A stretch of DNA of 64,000 nucleotides from JBBQLG01 sp964251665 (GCA_964251665.1 CAXUKO010000001.1:62001-126000), one strand, 5' to 3'; shown: positions 16,790 through 26,651, numbered from the stretch's first letter. Numbers and translations are program-made. Notes: generated by a model not told the origin, from the letters alone.

Positions 16790-16862
16790 ACCCTATAAAA
16801 CCGTTGAAACGGTTGCTGGTGGACTACCACGTTGCTAAAACCCGCCGTTAAAACGGCGGGCC
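16790..16862. repeat. Tandem small hairpins after the photolyase gene
   Basis: Two palindromes lie close together: AACCGTT/AACGGTT at 16799-16814 and CCCGCCGTT/AACGGCGGG at 16841-16860. Sequences of this type recur as dispersed repeats in Cytophagales genomes, though that cannot be checked here. They fill the 230-bp gap before the next gene and may act as a terminator. Confidence 0.6.
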
Positions 16863-16968
16863 ACTAAAACTGTAACGCCTTAAATCTCTGATTTTTACGG
16901 GCGCATAAACACGGTTTAACGAAAACAGGTTACTTTCGGCGGATTTCCATACCGTAACCCTTTACTCG

Positions 16969-17811
16969 TTGAAAACGTATTGGTTCGCTTTCTTTGCTGC
17001 CCTCATAGGGGGTGCGTGTCATCAGGCTGTGGCCCAGAAATACAAGATTTGGCAGGATGCACCCGGCGCGTGGGCCGTGTCGGGTGGACTGGGTGTAACT
17101 CGCTACACCGGCGACCTGAGCGAAGACTTGAACCTGGCTCTGCTGCGGCCCGGCTGGTCGGTTAGCGCCGGACTTAGCTATCGTATCTCCAGCCGCTTAA
17201 CCGCCCGCGCCGATGCGCGACTCTATTATATCTATGGCAGTCACGAGGGAGGCCGCGTTTACTATAACAATCTATCGTTTTATGCCCTGAACCCGGATGG
17301 GTGGGCGGGTTTGCAAGTCGATCTTTGGCCCATCACTGACAACCGGGCCATACTACCGTACGTGTTTGCCGGTGGCGGGGTGACGTATCTGACACCGAAA
17401 GCCAGTTATCAGGGCAAATCGGTTAGCCTGGCCCCGCTACATACAGAGGGCGTAATTTATAACCGGCTGCCCGGCATAGTTACCTACGGCGTGGGCGCAC
17501 CCATACGGCTCAATATGCGCAGCTGGCTGAAACTGGAACTGAGTTACACCCATGTCCTGAATGATTATTTAGACGACGTCAGCACGCGCTACCCGGATTT
17601 TAGTCAGTTAACCCCACTCGGCGCGGCCGTTTCGGACCGACGCACGGAGATTGGCATGCCGCCAAATTTGCCCGGTAATCAGCGGGGTAACCCCACTGCC
17701 CGCGATGGCTATTTCATCATCTCGGCCCGGCTGGGGTATATGCTTGGTACACCCGCTCAGACGGGCTATCGGCAGAGTCGGCAGGCACCCCGGTTCCGGC
17801 GATGGCGTTAA
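16969..17811 (+). CDS. Outer-membrane beta-barrel protein (DUF6089-like)
   Basis: The 280-residue protein has a signal peptide (ends HQAVAQ) and barrel-type alternation. The phrases SGGLGVTRYTGDL, RADARLYYIYGSH and LPYVFAGGGVTYL match the Bacteroidota family annotated as DUF6089. The start is TTG at 16969, immediately before MKTYWF-like signal residues. The stop codon overlaps the stop of the convergent MFS gene in the shared tetranucleotide TTAA at 17808-17811. Confidence 0.8.
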   Translation: MKTYWFAFFAALIGGACHQAVAQKYKIWQDAPGAWAVSGGLGVTRYTGDLSEDLNLALLRPGWSVSAGLSYRISSRLTARADARLYYIYGSHEGGRVYYNNLSFYALNPDGWAGLQVDLWPITDNRAILPYVFAGGGVTYLTPKASYQGKSVSLAPLHTEGVIYNRLPGIVTYGVGAPIRLNMRSWLKLELSYTHVLNDYLDDVSTRYPDFSQLTPLGAAVSDRRTEIGMPPNLPGNQRGNPTARDGYFIISARLGYMLGTPAQTGYRQSRQAPRFRRWR

Positions 17812-19070
17812 TCGGGTGTAGCCGCCGTATTCAGGGATAATGGTAGTCGCTGGTCAACCTGTGGGTAGGACTGACCTTGCCTGCTGAGCCACCAGAAGCC
17901 GAGTGCCGACACGCCACAACAACCCGCAATGAGGAACCAGAGTACCAGAAATCCGGCGCGCTCTGCCACCTGAGTGCCTACAGTAGGGGCTAAAATATGG
18001 GCCATCGAATAACACATGGAATAAAGCCCCGCGTATTGACCCCGGTTCCGGTCATTGGCCCGATTGGCCCAGAACGTATTCATGAAGGGCATGGACAACA
18101 TTTCACCGAAGGTAATTGCCAGCACACACGTTAGTACGGCCGCGAGAGCATACCCGACAAATAGATTCAGCAGCAAAAAAGCCAGCCCATTCAGCAGTAC
18201 ACCATAGACAATATATACGAGCGGATTCCGCCGACCGTCGAGCCGGTAGACCAGCAGCATCTCAATGGCCACAATCAGCAGGCCGTTGAGCGACATGGAC
18301 AGGCCAATGTCAAACTCGTTCAGGCCCAGCGACTGCCGGAAATACACCGGTACGACAAAGAAAAACTGGAAGAACGCAATGGCGTTGAGCGTCGCAAAAA
18401 GAATAAACCACAGGTACGTTTTATCGCGATAGGCCGATTGTATCGGTACCTCCGCGTTACTATCGTCTACTGATTGTGTTGGATGCAACACGGCGGCTGG
18501 TCTTGGCAGAAAGGCCCACAGCACCGCACCCGCTGAAATACACGTCAGGCCGTCGACCCAGAAGAGGTACTCCCAGCCAATCGTTGCCAGAAAACCACCC
18601 ACGACTGGCCCAATAGACCAGCCCAGGTTGACAGCCAGTCGGCTGAGGGAATAGGCCCGCGTCCGGTTTTCGTCGGTACTGTACTGGGCGATGGCGGCTC
18701 CGTTGGCGGGGCGGAAAGTTTCGGCAAGCAAGCTAAGCCCGAAAATGCCGATGCTGATTTGGGGGAGCGTATGCAATTGTCCCAGGCCAATAAAACCGAG
18801 TCCGCCAAGCAGGAGGGCGCCGATCTGTATTAAATAATGCCCGAAGCGGTCGGTCAGGCGTCCTCCAAGGTAAGCACCCGCGATAGAGCCAACGCCAAAG
18901 AGACTCATCACGAGTCCGGCCTCGCCAAGCGTGAACTGCAACTGCCGGGTCAGGTAAACCGTCATGAATGGAATCACCATCGTGCCGCTCCGGTTTACCA
19001 GCATCACCAGGGCCAGGAGCCATATTGGGCGGGGAATGCCGCCGTACGCATTGCGGTAGAGGGTAAGCAT
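17808..19070 (-). CDS. MFS transporter
   Basis: The 420-residue protein has twelve predicted membrane helices in two halves. A loop motif between helices 2 and 3 (GAYLGGRLTDRFG) is the major facilitator signature. It resembles multidrug or metabolite exporters of the MFS_1 family, and the substrate cannot be assigned. It is transcribed away from the fucosidase gene, with a 260-bp intergenic region holding no other gene, and its 3' end overlaps the barrel gene by 4 bp. Confidence 0.9.
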   Translation of the reverse strand: MLTLYRNAYGGIPRPIWLLALVMLVNRSGTMVIPFMTVYLTRQLQFTLGEAGLVMSLFGVGSIAGAYLGGRLTDRFGHYLIQIGALLLGGLGFIGLGQLHTLPQISIGIFGLSLLAETFRPANGAAIAQYSTDENRTRAYSLSRLAVNLGWSIGPVVGGFLATIGWEYLFWVDGLTCISAGAVLWAFLPRPAAVLHPTQSVDDSNAEVPIQSAYRDKTYLWFILFATLNAIAFFQFFFVVPVYFRQSLGLNEFDIGLSMSLNGLLIVAIEMLLVYRLDGRRNPLVYIVYGVLLNGLAFLLLNLFVGYALAAVLTCVLAITFGEMLSMPFMNTFWANRANDRNRGQYAGLYSMCYSMAHILAPTVGTQVAERAGFLVLWFLIAGCCGVSALGFWWLSRQGQSYPQVDQRLPLSLNTAATPD

Positions 19071-19330
19071 AGGCTTGTCTGACAGGATTACAGACCTAAC
19101 ACCGGGGCCGGGCGGGTTGGGTTCCCATCAGACAAAAGAAAAGGGAATGGTGTGATGCAGCGTGTGGGACTGCCACTTTGTATTCAAAGTGTAAACACGG
19201 TTAATATCACGTATTGCTTCGTTAACTTATGAGTAATCTTTACTGAGAAATACTATTCCTTTGTATTATTCTATTTTGTGACGTGCTCCTTAGAATTTAG
19301 TACCGTTGCTCACCCTTGCCTTCATACATA

Positions 19331-21022
19331 ATGAAAACGTTAGGTTTATCTCTTTTCCTCAGTGTTGCGGGTCTGTCGCTTGTCATCGCGCAATCGCCGG
19401 GTTCGTCGGCCAATGATCCGAAGATGGCCTGGTGGAAAGATGCCAAATTCGGTATGTTTATTCACTGGGGCGTATACGCAGTTCCGGCGGGCACCTACGA
19501 TGGTAAACGGGTGCCGGACATCGGTGAGTGGATTATGAACCGGGGCAAAATTCCCGTAGCTGCGTACAGGGCCTACGCTAAAGAATTCAATCCGGTGAAG
19601 TATGACCCCGAAGCCTGGGTCAGCATGGCCAAAAAAGCCGGAATGAAATACATTGTCATTACCAGCAAGCACCACGACGGCTTTGCGCTGTTCAACTCGA
19701 AAGCGACCGATTGGGATGTAGTAGATGCCACGCCCTACGGTAAAGACCTGCTTAAACCGCTGGCCGATGCCTGTCACCGGCAGGGGTTAAAACTCGGGTT
19801 CTATTATTCACAGGCCCAGGACTGGAATCATCCCGGTGGGGCGGCCTCGGGCGGGCATTGGGATAAAGCGCAGGACGGCGACATGGATGTTTACCTCGAT
19901 AAGATAGCGGTGCCGCAGGTACGGGAGATTCTGTCTAACTACGGCGACGTTGATATTCTCTGGTGGGATACGCCCCAGGATATGACGCCCGCGCGGGCCG
20001 CCAAATTTGAGCCGATTCTGAAAGAACATCCTGCCCTGATTACCAATAACCGCCTGGGTGGTGGCTATCGGGGTGACACTGAAACGCCGGAGCAGTTTGT
20101 GCCATCAACGGGTTTTCCCGGTCGCAACTGGGAAACCTGCATGACCATGAATGATACATGGGGTTTCAAGTCGTACGATACCAACTGGAAAAGTCCCGAG
20201 ACGCTGATCCGCAACCTGACTGACATTGTCAGTAAGGGTGGTAACTTTCTGCTCAACGTTGGCCCTACGGCACAGGGTGAAATTCCGCAGGCCAGCATTG
20301 AGCGGTTAGCGGCCGTTGGCAAGTGGCTCGATGTGAACAAGAATGCGATCTACGGCACCACCTCCAGCCCTTTTTCGTACCTGTCGTGGGGCCGGGCCAC
20401 CCGAAAAGGGCAGCAGTTGTTTCTGCACGTATTCGACTATCCGGCCAATGGCGAACTGGGCGTACCAATGGCCAATACCATTACCAAAGCGTATTTACTC
20501 GCTGATCCCGCCAAATCATTGGTGGTACAGCGTGGAAACGGGCGGTCGATGGTTAAACTGCCCACTCATGTACCCGACAAAATTAGTACGGTAGTTGTGG
20601 TTGAATTTTCGGGTGAGCCGCAGGTATCAACACCACCCGTTGCCGGCAGGCAGGCCGTAGTATCGTCGCAAAAGTCAGACGTGGAAGGGGCCGGGAACCT
20701 GCTGGATGGCGACCGGCTTACCCGCTGGACGGCGGCCAACGGCGAACGCAGGGCATCGGTTGAGGTTGACCTGAAGAAACCAATGGCTATCTCCTGTTTC
20801 ATCGTCGACGAGCCCTGGCACCCGTGGGACAATAAGCATCAGGCGCTTCAGTTGCAGTACAAAGACGGTAACGACTGGAAAACGGTGGCGCAGGCCAAAA
20901 CGGGCGGCACCGGACATACCGAAAAATTCAGCCCTGTTACCGCGCAGCAATTCCGACTCCTGATCGAGAATCCCGACGCCGAACCTGCTCTGTTGGAGTG
21001 GCAGTTGTACGGCCCGGAATAA
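19331..21022 (+). CDS. Alpha-L-fucosidase (GH29) with C-terminal discoidin-like domain
   Basis: The 563-residue secreted protein has a signal peptide (ends SLVIAQ). The GH29 catalytic domain spans about 30-400, including MFIHWGVYAVPAG near the start and VDILWWDTP with the probable nucleophile Asp213. A F5/8-type (CBM32-like) module fills about 430-563 and may bind sugar. The enzyme removes terminal alpha-L-fucose from glycans. The ATG at 19331 is used because it starts the signal peptide. The gene converges with the acyltransferase gene 24 bp downstream. Confidence 0.93.
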   Translation: MKTLGLSLFLSVAGLSLVIAQSPGSSANDPKMAWWKDAKFGMFIHWGVYAVPAGTYDGKRVPDIGEWIMNRGKIPVAAYRAYAKEFNPVKYDPEAWVSMAKKAGMKYIVITSKHHDGFALFNSKATDWDVVDATPYGKDLLKPLADACHRQGLKLGFYYSQAQDWNHPGGAASGGHWDKAQDGDMDVYLDKIAVPQVREILSNYGDVDILWWDTPQDMTPARAAKFEPILKEHPALITNNRLGGGYRGDTETPEQFVPSTGFPGRNWETCMTMNDTWGFKSYDTNWKSPETLIRNLTDIVSKGGNFLLNVGPTAQGEIPQASIERLAAVGKWLDVNKNAIYGTTSSPFSYLSWGRATRKGQQLFLHVFDYPANGELGVPMANTITKAYLLADPAKSLVVQRGNGRSMVKLPTHVPDKISTVVVVEFSGEPQVSTPPVAGRQAVVSSQKSDVEGAGNLLDGDRLTRWTAANGERRASVEVDLKKPMAISCFIVDEPWHPWDNKHQALQLQYKDGNDWKTVAQAKTGGTGHTEKFSPVTAQQFRLLIENPDAEPALLEWQLYGPE

Positions 21023-21045
21023 AGCCCCGGGTTTGACCGTAGGAC

Positions 21046-22182
21046 TCAGACCCGCACGTAAATCCGGCGCCGGTCGAGCCACCAGCCTACGCTCCAGCAA
21101 AGCAGCATGAACAGAATGGCAAATAACAGCGATCCAACCGGGCCGGGTGCCAGTCTCTGAAAAAAAATCGTATTAATCCAATCGTAGGCGCTCGTATCCG
21201 GGCCAACCGGGAGCATGTAAAGAATAATCGCGAGCACCTCCGAGAGTAGGTAAATAAACAGCGGGTTCTTACCGGGAATGACAAAAAACCGGGTCCAGTT
21301 TGCTGGATCCCAGTTTCTGACTTCAACGACATAAATTAACGCTGACAGCAGGACCAGGTCAATGCCGGTGGTTAGCAGCACAAACGAACTGGTCCACAGC
21401 TTTTTGTTGATCGGGAAAACCATGTTCCAGCAGAGGGCCGCGAAAATCAGCAGACAGCCCATCAGCACCAGTTTAGCAATGCTCTCGTAGTTTTTGCCAT
21501 GAGTCTGTAGAAACTGACCGGCATAGTAACCAATCAGTACGTTCACAATGGCAGGTAGGGTACTGAGCAGGCCTTCTGGATCGAAAATCAGACCGCGACT
21601 GTGGTAGAGATGCGCTTCGCCGAGCATGGAACGGTCGAGAAATAATACTGCATTGCCGGTCGGGCTGAGCGGGTCTGCGGTATCGCCCCATATGAGCAGT
21701 ATCCCCCAGTAGCCAACCAGAAATAAGGCACCGAGAATAAGGACTATTCGGCGGCTGAAAAAATAAACCAGCAGCGACGCCAGACCGTAACAGACACCAA
21801 TACGCTGTAACACCCCCCAAATGCGGGTTTCGCTGATGGGAAAGGCACTAATAGTACCGGACGGACTGAGCCGGAAGAACGGAAACCAGTACATCAGGTA
21901 GCCCAGCAAAAAGATCAGGGCGGTTCGCTTCGCAATTTTAGCCACTACTACCGGTGTTCCCAGAGTCTGGAATTTCTTCATGGCAAAACTCATGGCATTG
22001 CCGACTGCAAACAGAAACGAGGGAAAGACCAGATCCGTTGGCGTAAATCCGTGCCACTGCGCGTGATTCAGCGGTGCAAACGGCGTTGCGCCACTCCCCG
22101 ACGTGTTCACAATAATCATGAAACACACGGTCAGACCCCGAAATACATCTAAGGACAGAAAGCGATTGTCAGAAGTAAGCAT
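21046..22182 (-). CDS. HGSNAT-like / DUF5009 membrane acyltransferase
   Basis: The 378-residue integral membrane protein has about ten helices. The N-terminal motif FLSLDVFRGLTVCFMIIVN and TPTDLVFPSFLFAVG match bacterial relatives of heparan-alpha-glucosaminide N-acetyltransferase (NagX and DUF5009 families), which move acetyl groups across membranes to amino sugars. Its position beside a fucosidase suggests glycan use. The ATG at 22182 is preferred over a TTG one codon earlier. Confidence 0.87.
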   Translation of the reverse strand: MLTSDNRFLSLDVFRGLTVCFMIIVNTSGSGATPFAPLNHAQWHGFTPTDLVFPSFLFAVGNAMSFAMKKFQTLGTPVVVAKIAKRTALIFLLGYLMYWFPFFRLSPSGTISAFPISETRIWGVLQRIGVCYGLASLLVYFFSRRIVLILGALFLVGYWGILLIWGDTADPLSPTGNAVLFLDRSMLGEAHLYHSRGLIFDPEGLLSTLPAIVNVLIGYYAGQFLQTHGKNYESIAKLVLMGCLLIFAALCWNMVFPINKKLWTSSFVLLTTGIDLVLLSALIYVVEVRNWDPANWTRFFVIPGKNPLFIYLLSEVLAIILYMLPVGPDTSAYDWINTIFFQRLAPGPVGSLLFAILFMLLCWSVGWWLDRRRIYVRV

Positions 22183-22252
22183 CAAGGATCGGGGGTTAGG
22201 AGTACACTACCTCGGGTCGAAGATGGCAATAATGACTAAAACCTGCGCAGGT

Positions 22253-22996
22253 TTATCCGTTGGGTAGACAAATAAAGTTGTTTTCGTCTAACTGAATCTG
22301 TTGCCCTGCCCATTCCAGCAGCGTACCGTTAGCCAACACGTACGATTTATACCCCAGCGAGGCCAGCAAATCCAGGGCCCGCCCCCGATTTTCGTTATCC
22401 CATAACTCAACGCAAATCACCGGCCTGTTTTTTCGGATCAGTTCAAGCCCGCCCGTCAAAATAAAGTATTCATAATCTTCGGCGTCAATTTTGATACCAC
22501 CCACTCGTTTGCCACTGTTGCTGATTTCGGATAGTTCATCCAGGCGCTTCACCGGAACGGTGAATTCGTAGCCTTCACTCTGGTAGGCAGTGGTCTTTAC
22601 GTGACTATAGCCCTGTAGGGGTATGCCATTCTCGACGGGCATAACCATGTCGACAGTGGTGCTCTCGTTGCCCAGCGCGTAGGGGCAAATCGTGACATTG
22701 GACAGGTGTTTCCTGGCTACGATTCGGTTTAGCACCGCAAGATTGGTGGGGATAGGCTCGAACGCCAGTACCGAACAGTCTCGTTTCTGAGCCAGATGGT
22801 AGGTGATAAAGCCCAGATTGGCACCAATATCCAAAATCAGACTCCCCTCGGGAATCATATCCCGGAACTTGAAAAGCAGTTGTTCGTCGGGGTCGCGGGG
22901 CAGGGCCTTGATTTTATAGCGGGCGAAATAGTACAGATATCTTTCAAAGCCGAGGGCTGATTGCAGCAATTTCTTGGTAAAATCTTTCGGTTGCAT
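22253..22996 (-). CDS. FkbM family methyltransferase
   Basis: The 247-residue protein has the S-adenosylmethionine-binding motif ILDIGANLGFITYHLA, then the FkbM segments AFEPIPTNLAVL and GGIKIDAEDYEY. FkbM enzymes transfer methyl groups to hydroxyls of sugars or polyketides. The substrate is unknown; a role in polysaccharide methylation is possible. The ATG at 22996 is chosen because upstream residues are not conserved-looking. Confidence 0.88.
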   Translation of the reverse strand: MQPKDFTKKLLQSALGFERYLYYFARYKIKALPRDPDEQLLFKFRDMIPEGSLILDIGANLGFITYHLAQKRDCSVLAFEPIPTNLAVLNRIVARKHLSNVTICPYALGNESTTVDMVMPVENGIPLQGYSHVKTTAYQSEGYEFTVPVKRLDELSEISNSGKRVGGIKIDAEDYEYFILTGGLELIRKNRPVICVELWDNENRGRALDLLASLGYKSYVLANGTLLEWAGQQIQLDENNFICLPNG

Positions 22997-23211
22997 TGTG
23001 TTTGTGGGTACGGTGGATGATCGCAAAGCGTCGTACAACAAACATACCAGTTAGCACCTAATGCGTATCAAATCAACCACCTAAGTTTGAGCCAGCACCG
23101 GTTTGCGGTTTTGGGGCACTGACTTATGTCGCGAAAACGGCTATCTTAACCCGTCTCAACCGTTGGCAGTCTTACCATAAGGCTGCTGAATACGCACTCC
23201 CCGCTAACGCT

Positions 23212-24807
23212 ATGCCTATACACTACCGTTTCTGTACCGTATGCCTGTGGCTCATCGCATCCTGTGCCGCGCTGGCTCAGTCGTATGACCTTGTCATCAA
23301 GAATGGCCGCGTTGTTGATGGCACAGGCAATCCGTGGATCTATGCTGATGTCGCTATTCAAAACGGACGTATAATACGGGTGGGGACCATAGCCGCCAGT
23401 GAGGCCCGACGCACCATCGACGCCACCGGGCTGATTGTAGCGCCCGGTTTTATTGATGTACACGCCCACGTTGAAGGTAGTCTGGAAACCCAGCCTGAAG
23501 CGCCTAATTTCATTCACGATGGCGTTACAACTGTAATAACCGGCAATTGCGGTGGGTCGAGTGCCAACCTGCGAACATACTTCGACACGCTGCGGCAACT
23601 GCGGACATCCATTAATGTCGGCTCGCTGATCGGGCATAATTCGGTACGGATGAAGGTGATGAAAATGGCCTTCCGTGATCCCACCGCCCGCGAACAGGCC
23701 GATATGGAAAGTCTGGTGGAGCAGGCCATGAAAGATGGTGCGGTTGGCCTGTCGACCGGATTGATTTACACCCCCGGCACCTACGCCCACACGCCCGAAG
23801 TGGTTAATCTGGCCAAAGTGGCTGCGCGGTATGGTGGGCTCTATGCGTCGCACATTCGCAATGAAGGACAGAACGTAAAAACCGCCGTTGACGAAGCCAT
23901 TCAGATTAGCCGCGAAGCGCACATACCGGTCGAAATCTCTCACTTTAAAGTTGCCAGCAAACCGCTATGGGGTAAAAGCACCGAGACGGTCGAGCTGGTC
24001 GAAGCCGCCCGACGCGAAGGATTGGACGTGACCGTCGATCAGTATCCGTACACGGCGTCGAGCACATCATTGGAAGCGATTGTTCCGTCCTGGGCGCTGG
24101 CTGACGGCGATTCGATGGTGCTGGTTCGGTTTCGGAACCCGGTCACGCGCACTAAAATCCGGACGGAGATGCTGGCCAGTCTGGCGAAAAACGGGCGTCA
24201 AACCTATGAATACGCTGTAGTATCGAGCTATGGGCCTGATACGACATTAAACGGGTTAAGTATCAGCCGGATTAACCAGAAGATGGGCCGCAAAAATACG
24301 CCCGACACAGAAGCTGACCTGGTGATGGACCTGATGGAGCGGGCGAGCCTGAAACGGATTCAGATGGTGTACCATACGATGTCGGAAACCGATGTCGAAA
24401 CCATTCTGCGGTATCCCAACACCATGATTGCTTCCGATGCCGGTGTCGCGACGCTGGGGTCAGGGATGCCGCACCCCCGCGCCTACGGTACCAATGCCCG
24501 TGTATTGGGCCGCTACGTTCGCGAACGCCATGTGATTCCGCTGGAAGAAGCCATCCGCCGGATGACCTCATTACCCGCACAGCGCTTTCGCCTGACCGAC
24601 CGGGGACTGCTGCGCTTCGGTTATGCCGCCGATCTGGTGTTGTTCGATGAAAAAACCGTTGCCGATAAAGCCAATTACGAACAGCCACACGCGTACACGA
24701 CCGGTATCGTGTGGGTCATTGTCAACGGTGTTCCTGTTATCGAGAATGGTCAATCCACACATCAGCGGCCGGGCCAACTGCTCATGGGTCCGGGCTGGGT
24801 GAAGTAG
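23212..24807 (+). CDS. N-acyl-D-amino-acid deacylase family amidohydrolase, secreted
   Basis: The 531-residue protein has a signal peptide (ends AALAQ) and an amidohydrolase core. Metal-binding positions are visible at His84 and His86 (DVHAHVEG), GNCGGS, SHIRNEG and ISHFK. D-aminoacylases hydrolyse N-acyl-D-amino acids; many Bacteroidota members are annotated this way without biochemical proof. The gene diverges from the FkbM gene over 215 bp that hold no other gene. Confidence 0.9.
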   Translation: MPIHYRFCTVCLWLIASCAALAQSYDLVIKNGRVVDGTGNPWIYADVAIQNGRIIRVGTIAASEARRTIDATGLIVAPGFIDVHAHVEGSLETQPEAPNFIHDGVTTVITGNCGGSSANLRTYFDTLRQLRTSINVGSLIGHNSVRMKVMKMAFRDPTAREQADMESLVEQAMKDGAVGLSTGLIYTPGTYAHTPEVVNLAKVAARYGGLYASHIRNEGQNVKTAVDEAIQISREAHIPVEISHFKVASKPLWGKSTETVELVEAARREGLDVTVDQYPYTASSTSLEAIVPSWALADGDSMVLVRFRNPVTRTKIRTEMLASLAKNGRQTYEYAVVSSYGPDTTLNGLSISRINQKMGRKNTPDTEADLVMDLMERASLKRIQMVYHTMSETDVETILRYPNTMIASDAGVATLGSGMPHPRAYGTNARVLGRYVRERHVIPLEEAIRRMTSLPAQRFRLTDRGLLRFGYAADLVLFDEKTVADKANYEQPHAYTTGIVWVIVNGVPVIENGQSTHQRPGQLLMGPGWVK

Positions 24808-24841
24808 GGGGAGGGATTCTTGATAATCATAAGGCTGACGA

Positions 24842-25015
24842 CTACGACTTTCGCTTCGACAGATGATCCGGCAGCGGATATTTGGCCAGAAACTCGTTGG
24901 CCTGTGCTAATTTCTTCGGAAACAGGACTTTCCCCTCGAAGAGTTTATCCAGCGCCGGGTCCACTGTCACCTCCGGCGCTTCTAACTTTTTCTGCTTTAT
25001 TGTTTCCGTCTTCAT
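24842..25015 (-). CDS. 57-residue small protein, partner of the DUF6934-like gene
   Basis: An ATG at 25015 opens a 57-codon frame to a TAG at 24842-24844. It lies 14 bp after the stop of the DUF6934-like gene on the same strand. The peptide is charged (KTETIKQKKLEAPEVTVDP, then an FPKKLAQANEFLAKYPLPD segment) and has no membrane helix. The close spacing and coding-like composition support a real gene. I do not recognise a named family. A partner or antitoxin-like role is speculation from layout. Confidence 0.6.
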   Translation of the reverse strand: MKTETIKQKKLEAPEVTVDPALDKLFEGKVLFPKKLAQANEFLAKYPLPDHLSKRKS

Positions 25016-25029
25016 AACTTGAATATACG

Positions 25030-25470
25030 TTATTTTCTCTTCATTTTAAACGCTTCATAGGGTTTATTCGGTTCAAAGGTTTCCCATGTGCCATTTGTAA
25101 AACCAAATACATCATGGTCCTGAGTAATTTCACTGTAAAAACGATTTATACCCATTTGATACGTTCGGGTTCGGGCTTGTGTACTTCCTTTTGCAAAGAT
25201 CGTCGCGTCAGGATACCAGTTCAGAAAGTCAATGGCTGTTGCACTCACCGTTGCTAGTACCTTATCACGGTCACCATTGTTTGACTTCACTTGGTCGTCT
25301 AACTCACCCGTGGCGGGATTATAGTCTCCAAACGCTAAATTATACTCATCTGGGTTGAGGGTTGGTGAATACTCTACCACTTTGGCAATAGTACCTCGCT
25401 CTCCAACGCTGACGAATAGATACCCCGTATGCTGTGATGATGACTTTAATTCGTACTGCTCTAATTGCAT
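25030..25470 (-). CDS. DUF6934-like protein of unknown function
   Basis: The 146-residue soluble protein contains YNLAFGDYNPATGELDD, SNNGDRDKVLATV and a FYSEITQDHDVFGF stretch. These match my memory of the Bacteroidota family DUF6934, which is often paired with a very small gene. The family assignment is by eye. A small gene follows 14 bp downstream. No catalytic motif is evident. Confidence 0.7.
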   Translation of the reverse strand: MQLEQYELKSSSQHTGYLFVSVGERGTIAKVVEYSPTLNPDEYNLAFGDYNPATGELDDQVKSNNGDRDKVLATVSATAIDFLNWYPDATIFAKGSTQARTRTYQMGINRFYSEITQDHDVFGFTNGTWETFEPNKPYEAFKMKRK

Positions 25471-26006
25471 GAACTGTATACTGAAGCGGTGGGGTATGAA
25501 CTTTCGATATGGGCTTTAATAATGCACTCCTTGACTGATTTACCGTACGTGATGCAACCTAGCAAGGTGGGTACCGTAACCATAAATCCGCTTTTATGCT
25601 CTGGCTTCAACAAACGCGATAGTTCATAAAGTTAGCTATGTTTGTTCAACGCTGATAGGCTCCGCACGCTTCATACTGAGCCGTTTCAAGTTCGGTATCC
25701 CAATCCACACCGCTGTCCGCAATGGATTTATCCAGCCGTTCCACCAACCATTGAGGCCGCAACACCTGTGTTTGCTTTTTACAGGAAGTCTCCAAGGGCC
25801 CGTTGCCCCAGCGCCAAGATGAGGTCTTCTGATAAGGAGTATTTGTATGAGAGCCATTATTTTGGCTAGTGCGCTTGAGGGAGGATACCAAATATGTAAT
25901 TCATTCTAAATGTTATATCATCCTGTTAAACTATTGTTGTAGCACCTTATTATTAGCTTAGTTTACTTCAGTCTTTGGCAAAATAATCTCATTCGTGGCT
26001 GGATAA
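25471..26006. other. Gene-poor stretch with a degraded frame
   Basis: Apart from the possible pseudogene at 25639-25891, I see no intact gene in these 536 bases. The part from 25891 to 26006 is AT-rich. A TAACTTTA box on the minus strand near 25630-25640 might be a weak promoter for the DUF6934-like gene. Confidence 0.5.
25639..25891 (-). pseudogene. Possible frameshifted gene remnant
   Basis: On the minus strand two adjacent pieces look protein-like in different frames. One reads SEDLILALGQRALGDFL and ends at a stop. The other continues with VLRPQWLVERLDKSIADSG and reaches a TGA near 25639. Together they suggest a short gene broken by a frameshift. No family is recognised, and the piece could also be chance coding. 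Confidence 0.3.
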
Positions 26007-26621
26007 TCAAAACATTGTAGTTTTGTAAATCCGGCCGTTCTTAACGTGAATGTAGTCCGCAAAATCAATCCTGTACTTTCCATCAGGGGCCGGCCTGTTA
26101 TTCATCGTTACAACATCTCCAATGTATGGTGCACGTCTCCAAGTGTCTTTAAAGCATACATTTATTGCACCTTTATCTGTAATGTACGTAAAAGTGGTTG
26201 ACTCGATGTGATTATTAGTACTTACGTTCGGTTTTATTTTATCTGTGTATTTATCGTTAATATATTTAACTATATTCAAATCAGGTATCTTATTCTGATT
26301 CACCAAAATAAAAAAATCCTGTGTGCCGTCCAATCTCAATGCGAGAATCGCTTCATCAAAAAATGCTTGATTGTAAAGTCTGATGGAGTGGGTATATTCA
26401 ATGAGAATTGAATTAGCACGATTTAGTAATTCCCATTTACCAAAGGTAACAATACCGTTTTCCGAAATAAGAACACTGCCCGCTGTTCTGAATATCAATT
26501 TACTCTGTACATTATGATCTCCTACCACCACCCAAGGTTCATTCAGAAGAAGAGCTAACTTGTCAAGCTTTTGTGAGTAAGACAATACTTTTGGTAAAAT
26601 ATTTTCAAAGTAATGCGTCAT
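26007..26621 (-). CDS. Hypothetical protein, AT-rich accessory gene
   Basis: The 204-residue protein begins MTHYFENILPKVLSYSQKL and contains FDEAILALRLDGTQDFFILV. It has no signal peptide or membrane segment. I recall similar hypothetical proteins scattered in Bacteroidota, but cannot name a domain. The DNA is clearly AT-richer than its neighbours, which suggests acquisition. The ATG at 26621 is favoured because the upstream codons look non-coding. Confidence 0.65.
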   Translation of the reverse strand: MTHYFENILPKVLSYSQKLDKLALLLNEPWVVVGDHNVQSKLIFRTAGSVLISENGIVTFGKWELLNRANSILIEYTHSIRLYNQAFFDEAILALRLDGTQDFFILVNQNKIPDLNIVKYINDKYTDKIKPNVSTNNHIESTTFTYITDKGAINVCFKDTWRRAPYIGDVVTMNNRPAPDGKYRIDFADYIHVKNGRIYKTTMF

Positions 26622-26651
26622 AACAATGAACATTTAGCGGCTGTATAAAAT

